From: UBA1765 sp045629945
GTDB taxonomy: Bacteria; Fibrobacterota; Fibrobacteria; Fibrobacterales; Fibrobacteraceae
Reading direction: 5' to 3'
Assembly (NCBI GenBank): GCA_045629945.1
Contig: JAZQSE010000040.1
Location: forward strand, 1-38,518
Length of the DNA: 38,518 nucleotides
Within the stretch, counting starts at the first letter, position 1. The number at the start of each line of letters is the position of its first letter. Shown piece after piece: positions 34,264 to 38,518 of the stretch. Under the pieces are notes generated by a model. That model had not been told where the DNA came from and searched no databases. It was given only the letters and a program-made list of their open reading frames with translations. A program made the position numbers and the translations under genes.

Positions 34264-34950
34264 ATGAAAGGACTAGTTAAACAAACAACCTTGTGCTATT
34301 TAGAACAAGATGAAAAATATTTAATGCTTTTTCGTAATAAGAAAAAAGAAGATGCTAGTGCTGGTAAATGGATTGCTGTTGGTGGAAAATTTGAAGAAAA
34401 TGAAAGCCCTGAAGATTGCATGAAACGTGAAGTTTTTGAAGAAACGGGGTATATGGTTTCTAAATACCGTTATGCTGGTGTTGTGACATTTATTTCAGAT
34501 ACTTGGCCTTCTGAAATGATGCATTTATTTGTTTGTTCGGAATTTTCAGGAACTGAAAAACAATGTAGTGAAGGCGAATTACATTGGATTGAAAAAGAAA
34601 AAATAGCTGATTTACCTATGTGGGAAGGCGATCGTATTTTTTTGCGCTTGCTTATAGAAGAAGCACCATTTTTTTCCTTGAAATTGCGCTATGTTGGGGA
34701 ATCTTTAGTTGAATGTATTCTGAATGGAAAGCCGATTGATAAAGCCGACTCTCATGAAGTATACAAACATTTTAAAGGTGGGCGTTATCGCATTTTATAT
34801 GAAGCATTAGATTCAGAAACAATAGAACCTTGTGTTGTTTACCAAGCTCTTTACGGAGAACGAAAAATTTGGATACGCCCAAAATCAATGTTCTTTGAAA
34901 CCATTGAAAGAAATGGTAAAAAAATCCCACGCTTTGAAAAGCAAGATTAA
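34264..34950 (+). CDS. NUDIX hydrolase fused to a DUF1653 domain
   Basis: A 228-residue protein. Residues about 5-130 form a NUDIX domain; the NUDIX box is intact in GGKFEENESPEDCMKREVFE-ETGY (G-x5-E-x7-REVxEExG), so a nucleoside diphosphate-linked substrate such as a damaged dNTP is likely. Residues about 160-226 match the small DUF1653 family (HFKGGRYRILYEALDSET, EPCVVYQALYG, WIRPKSMFFETIE, GKKIPRFE). The two are usually separate proteins, and what the fusion does is unknown. GAGG lies 7 nt before ATG. It is the last gene of the psd operon and converges on the thioesterase gene 5 nt away. Confidence 0.88.
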   Translation: MKGLVKQTTLCYLEQDEKYLMLFRNKKKEDASAGKWIAVGGKFEENESPEDCMKREVFEETGYMVSKYRYAGVVTFISDTWPSEMMHLFVCSEFSGTEKQCSEGELHWIEKEKIADLPMWEGDRIFLRLLIEEAPFFSLKLRYVGESLVECILNGKPIDKADSHEVYKHFKGGRYRILYEALDSETIEPCVVYQALYGERKIWIRPKSMFFETIERNGKKIPRFEKQD

Positions 34951-34955
34951 AAATC

Positions 34956-35387
34956 TTATTGTTTTCTGAATTTGTTTTTTAATTCTTCTGGAATGGCAAC
35001 CGGACGCCCTCGTTTCATATCAATAAGAACCCAAGTTGTTACAGAAGAAAAAATTTCTTTTCCGTCTGATTCCCGAATGAATTTGCAATGGCGGTTAGTG
35101 GAAATTTTTGAATATTCAGGCACCCAGGTAATACCTTTAATTTTTTCTCCAAGGAATGCCTGGGCTTTATATTCTACATGTTGTGTGTGAATCATCCAAC
35201 CACAATCAAGAGCCTCCATTAAATCAGTTCCGCCGGTAGAGTCTGAATGATTTACGGAAATATCTTGAATCCATTGAACGCAAACGACATTGTTCAAGTG
35301 ATTGTTTCTGTCAATCATGGCTTCGGTTACCACAAATTCTTGTTCAAAAACAGCAGGATTTTCTTCAAGTTGCATTGCAATAGCCAT
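34956..35387 (-). CDS. Acyl-CoA thioesterase, hotdog (4HBT) family
   Basis: A 143-residue single-domain hotdog thioesterase starting at 35387 (the frame runs back into thiC to 35414, but the GGACGG site and the spacing of 1 nt after thiC favour 35387). The 4HBT signature is seen in VTEAMIDRNNHLNNVVCVQW, with Asp and the HxNN-type stretch typical of the active-site helix, followed by HTQHVEYKAQAFLGEKI. The substrate is not predictable. Placement directly behind thiC suggests co-transcription rather than a thiamine role. Confidence 0.85.
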   Translation of the reverse strand: MAIAMQLEENPAVFEQEFVVTEAMIDRNNHLNNVVCVQWIQDISVNHSDSTGGTDLMEALDCGWMIHTQHVEYKAQAFLGEKIKGITWVPEYSKISTNRHCKFIRESDGKEIFSSVTTWVLIDMKRGRPVAIPEELKNKFRKQ

Positions 35388-35388
35388 T

Positions 35389-37011
35389 TTATTTACCGTC
35401 CTTTTTGCTTTCAATGTATTCTCTTGCTACTTGAGACATGCGCATAGAACAGAAATTAGGGCCACACATGGAACAGAAATGAGACGATTTTGCCTGGTGT
35501 CCAGGGAGAGTTTCGTCATGAAATTCTATAGCGCGTTCAGGGTCAAGTGAAAGTGCAAATTGATCGTTCCAGCGGAAATCAAAGCGGGCTCTAGACAACG
35601 CATCATCGCGGACTTGTGCTGCAAAGTGTCCTTTAGCAAGGTCTGCGGCGTGGGCTGCTAATTTATAAGTAACAACGCCTTCACGGACATCATCTCGGTC
35701 AGGAAGTCCTAAATGTTCTTTTTGAGTGACATAGCAAAGCATAGCGGTCCCGAACCAACCAATCATAGCAGCTCCTATTGCAGAAGTGATGTGGTCATAG
35801 CCTGGGGCTATATCGGTAGTGAGAGGTCCAAGTGTATAGAATGGCGCCCCGTGACATTTTTCAATTTGGCGAGCCATGTTATCTTGTATTTTGTGCATTG
35901 GAACGTGGCCAGGCCCTTCAATAATCACTTGAACGCCATAATCCCAAGCAATTTTGGTGAGTTCGCCTAATGTATCAAGTTCTGCAAATTGCGCTTCATC
36001 ATTTGCATCAGCGATAGAACCAGGTCTAAGCCCGTCACCCAGAGAAATAGCTATGTCATATTTGGCGCAAATTTCGCACACTTCATGAAAATGTTCATAA
36101 ATGAAGTTTTCTTTGTTGTGCTTGATTTGCCAATAAGCCATAATGGAACCACCACGGGAAACGATTCCGGTAGTACGTTTTAAAGTATGCTCTACATGCG
36201 ACAAGAGAAGCCCTGCGTGCATGGTAAAATAATCAACACCTTGTTCTGCTTGTTCGATAATGGTATCTCTAAAAATTTCCCAGGTTAAATCTTCTGGCTT
36301 ACCATTTACTTTTTCAAGTGCTTGGTAAAGCGGAACGGTGCCGATAGGTACAGGGCTGTTACGTAAAATCCATTCTCTTGTTTCGTGAATATTTTTACCG
36401 GTTGAAAGATCCATAACAGTGTCTGCTCCCCAACGGACAGCCCAAGCCATTTTTTCAACTTCTTCTTCAATGCTTGACGCAACGGCAGAATTTCCAATGT
36501 TGGCATTTATCTTGACTAAAAATTTAGGGCCGATTAACATGGGCTCGCATTCAGGGTGATTGATGTTTGCCGGAAGAATTGCACGACCGGCAGCTATTTC
36601 ATCACGAACAAATTCTGGTGTAATAGGAGAACCGTTTCCAAGCCCTAATGTTTCCAGGTTTTGGTTTTCACGAATGGCGGCATATTCCATTTCTTTGGTA
36701 ATGATTCCGCGTTTTGCGTAATCCATTTGAGAAATTTTCTTTCCAGGCTTGGCTGAAAAAACGCCTTTTTCATTGACTTCGCAATCGCCACGTTCTTCAA
36801 TCCATTTGGTTCTGAAACGAGAAAGGCCTTTTTCTAAATCAATAATAGCATCAGGGTCTGCATAAGGGCCACTTGTATCGTAGACAGGAATTATTGGAGT
36901 TTTAGGGTCATCAATATGAATTTCTCGCATAGCCACACGAATATCTGGGAACATTTTCCCAGGGACATAAATCTTTTTAGATTGCATATAAGGCTTTTGT
37001 TTTAATTCCAT
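35389..37011 (-). CDS. thiC: Phosphomethylpyrimidine synthase
   Basis: A radical-SAM enzyme that turns aminoimidazole ribotide into HMP-phosphate for thiamine. The protein is 540 residues, within the family range. The C-terminal cluster motif CSMCGPNFC (C-x2-C-x4-C) is present, with the family segments GWFGTAMLCYVTQKEHLGLP, IEGPGHVPMHKI and NIGNSAVASS. GAGGA lies close before ATG 37011. The 110-nt region upstream shows no recognisable TPP riboswitch (no CTGAGA core). No other thi genes are in the window. Confidence 0.97.
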   Translation of the reverse strand: MELKQKPYMQSKKIYVPGKMFPDIRVAMREIHIDDPKTPIIPVYDTSGPYADPDAIIDLEKGLSRFRTKWIEERGDCEVNEKGVFSAKPGKKISQMDYAKRGIITKEMEYAAIRENQNLETLGLGNGSPITPEFVRDEIAAGRAILPANINHPECEPMLIGPKFLVKINANIGNSAVASSIEEEVEKMAWAVRWGADTVMDLSTGKNIHETREWILRNSPVPIGTVPLYQALEKVNGKPEDLTWEIFRDTIIEQAEQGVDYFTMHAGLLLSHVEHTLKRTTGIVSRGGSIMAYWQIKHNKENFIYEHFHEVCEICAKYDIAISLGDGLRPGSIADANDEAQFAELDTLGELTKIAWDYGVQVIIEGPGHVPMHKIQDNMARQIEKCHGAPFYTLGPLTTDIAPGYDHITSAIGAAMIGWFGTAMLCYVTQKEHLGLPDRDDVREGVVTYKLAAHAADLAKGHFAAQVRDDALSRARFDFRWNDQFALSLDPERAIEFHDETLPGHQAKSSHFCSMCGPNFCSMRMSQVAREYIESKKDGK

Positions 37012-37121
37012 ATATTCCTCATTAAATATTTTTCAAAGGACAATGTAGAAAACTTCTATTCATTGATGAAATAGAAAAATCAATAAGTGAAGTTTGTCGT
37101 TTTTATTTCTAAAATTAAAGC

Positions 37122-38387
37122 ATGAAAAAAGTGAAAAATTCCTTGTTGTTAAATGTATTGCTTGAAAGAGAGTTGGTGGATATATCCATTTCATCTGGAC
37201 GATTTCAAAAAATAGTGAAAGCAGGTTCTTTAAATGTTGAAGAATTTGATAGCTCTTTTAAGGTAGTTGACGCAACAGGGCTTTCGATTTTACCTCCTTT
37301 TTATAATGCGCATACTCATGCGGCAATGACGCTTTTACGAGGCTTTGCCGATGATATGCCACTATTTCGTTGGCTTTCTGAATACATCTGGCCATTAGAA
37401 AAAAAACTTACGGCAGAAGATGTCTATGCTGGTTCTCGATTAGCTATGCTAGAAATGATTCGTTCAGGAACCGTTTTTTTTGCTGATATGTATTGGCATA
37501 GAGAAGAAACGATTCGGGCAGCTGAAGAAATGGGAGTTCGTGCCGCAATAGGAGTTACTTTTGCAGAAAATTTACCACACGCTCCCTTTGAAGAATATTT
37601 TGCATTTTTAAAAAACAGGACTTTTGAATCGGATTTGATCCAGTTGTCTGTAATGCCTCATTCTATTTATACAGTAGGAGATGCTCTTTTTGAAAAATGC
37701 GCTTCTTTTGCAAGAGAAGAAGGTTTTATTCTCCATACGCATTTATCAGAGACAGAAGAAGAAGTGCAAACATGTTTAGAACGTACAGGTAAAATGCCAG
37801 TAGAACATCTTTATGATTTAGGCGTTTTAGGTGAAAATTTTGTGGCGGCTCATGGCGTTCATGTTTCTGAAAAAGAAATGGAACTTCTCGCTGCTTCGAA
37901 CTCAACAGTAGTGCATAATCCAGCGTCAAATTTAAAACTTTCCAGTGGTTTGTTTAAAATGCAAGAGATGCTTTCTAGAAATGTTAGAATCGCTCTTGGT
38001 ACTGATGGCGCATCGTCTAATAATAACTTAGATATGCACGAAGCAATGAAGTTTGCAGCACTTTTAGCGAAAAGAGAAAATCCGGAAATTCTCCCTGCAG
38101 AAGAAGCTTTTAAAATGGCTTCAAGAAATGGAGCGCTTGCTTATGGACTTGATGCAGGTGTAATTCAAGAAGGTGCTTTAGCTGATGCTCTTTTAGTGGA
38201 TTTGAATAATGAACGTTTGGTTCCTAATTACAATCTTATTTCTAATTGGGTTTACGCTGCGGATTCAAGAAGTATCGTTTCTGTTATTTGTAATGGAAAC
38301 TTTATTATGGAAAATAGAAAGATTGATGGAGAAGAAGAAATTATAGAATCTGCAAAAGAAACAGCACAACGTCTTTTAAACTCTTAA
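37122..38387 (+). CDS. mtaD: 5-methylthioadenosine/S-adenosylhomocysteine deaminase
   Basis: A metal-dependent amidohydrolase of 421 residues in the MTA/SAH deaminase (ATZ/TRZ) subfamily; deaminates SAH and MTA to inosine derivatives. Metal ligands: His64-x-His66 (NAHTHAAM), a central His in HTHLSE, His in AAHGVHV and Asp in GTDGASSNNN. The marker MTLLRGFADDMPLFRWL near residue 70 is characteristic of this group. It is divergent from thiC, with a 110-nt gap, and only a poor ribosome binding site precedes ATG. Guanine or other deaminase activity is the main alternative. Confidence 0.9.
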   Translation: MKKVKNSLLLNVLLERELVDISISSGRFQKIVKAGSLNVEEFDSSFKVVDATGLSILPPFYNAHTHAAMTLLRGFADDMPLFRWLSEYIWPLEKKLTAEDVYAGSRLAMLEMIRSGTVFFADMYWHREETIRAAEEMGVRAAIGVTFAENLPHAPFEEYFAFLKNRTFESDLIQLSVMPHSIYTVGDALFEKCASFAREEGFILHTHLSETEEEVQTCLERTGKMPVEHLYDLGVLGENFVAAHGVHVSEKEMELLAASNSTVVHNPASNLKLSSGLFKMQEMLSRNVRIALGTDGASSNNNLDMHEAMKFAALLAKRENPEILPAEEAFKMASRNGALAYGLDAGVIQEGALADALLVDLNNERLVPNYNLISNWVYAADSRSIVSVICNGNFIMENRKIDGEEEIIESAKETAQRLLNS

Positions 38388-38450
38388 TTTAAGCCACCTT
38401 TACGTTTTGAAAATAAATGTTACGCTAAAACTTTTTAAATTGTTATTGTG

Positions 38451-38518
38451 ATGAAAGATTGGCAAAATGAGAATCAAGAGAATCCAAGTGGCAAGTCAAC
38501 CCGCCGCGCCCACAGGGC
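38451..38518 (+). CDS. Start of a gene cut by the window edge
   Basis: An ATG opens a frame of 22 codons (MKDWQNENQENPSGKSTRRA...) that remains open to the end. The coding look (polar, then basic) and the switch to GC-rich codons suggest a real N-terminus. No Shine-Dalgarno is obvious and the family cannot be told. Confidence 0.45.
   Translation, partial: MKDWQNENQENPSGKSTRRAHR

Overview
This AT-rich window looks chromosomal and comes from a Gram-negative bacterium. Evidence for an outer membrane is the set of beta-barrel proteins, several lipobox lipoproteins and a phosphatidylserine decarboxylase. The very large prepilin-type surface protein, the Rpn/PDDEXK_2 protein with an EGxxxG-repeat tail, the dispersed 'gcaatgacaag' intergenic repeats and the lipoprotein/barrel pairs suggest a Fibrobacter-like organism (Fibrobacterota). 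That placement is inference from gene style, because no rRNA or phylogenetic marker was compared.

Region 1 (about 1-12.3 kb) is accessory. From left to right it holds an Rpn C-terminal remnant, a dispersed-repeat block, a tyrosine recombinase with a complete R-K-H-R-H-Y catalytic set, a 171-bp multi-hairpin element bounded by GCGTTA/TAACGC, what looks like the 3' part of a minor-pilin gene, and a 2400-codon prepilin-leader protein built from tandem Cys-containing Ig-like repeats. The big gene ends at an amber codon, yet its frame stays open for 75 more codons that form one more C-terminal module. A diverged homologue of that module lies just downstream in inverted orientation, without a start codon. 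The two modules share an inverted 11-bp sequence at the same codon phase, so flipping about 657 bp would join the gene in frame to the other C-terminus. This resembles a type IV pilin shufflon and is the most interesting feature of the window. An intact Rpn-family protein and a second repeat block follow. About 57 bp of the two repeat blocks form a near-perfect inverted pair that encloses the whole accessory segment.

Region 2 (12.2-14.6 kb) carries a LysM-like lipoprotein, rpmE2 (L31 type B), a lipoprotein with a carboxypeptidase-regulatory-like fold, two clear hairpin terminators and a third repeat block.

Region 3 (14.5-25.3 kb) is read leftwards. A tightly packed run (purU, a three-TM protein, pyrE, dcd, a lipoprotein, a beta-barrel, a DEAD-box helicase, map and two small paralogues) may be one operon, followed by a separate EcsC-like gene. 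A second lipoprotein/beta-barrel pair (24-25 kb) repeats the 4-nt ATGA overlap seen in the first pair.

Region 4 (25.3-38.5 kb) is mostly housekeeping. It holds clpB, a small beta-barrel, a secreted class C beta-lactamase-like serine hydrolase, ychF, a lipoprotein, then psd, a protein with an EndoIII-type [4Fe-4S] motif and a NUDIX-DUF1653 fusion in one rightward operon, then a thioesterase and thiC leftwards, then mtaD and the first codons of a further gene. No tRNA, rRNA or CRISPR array was seen.
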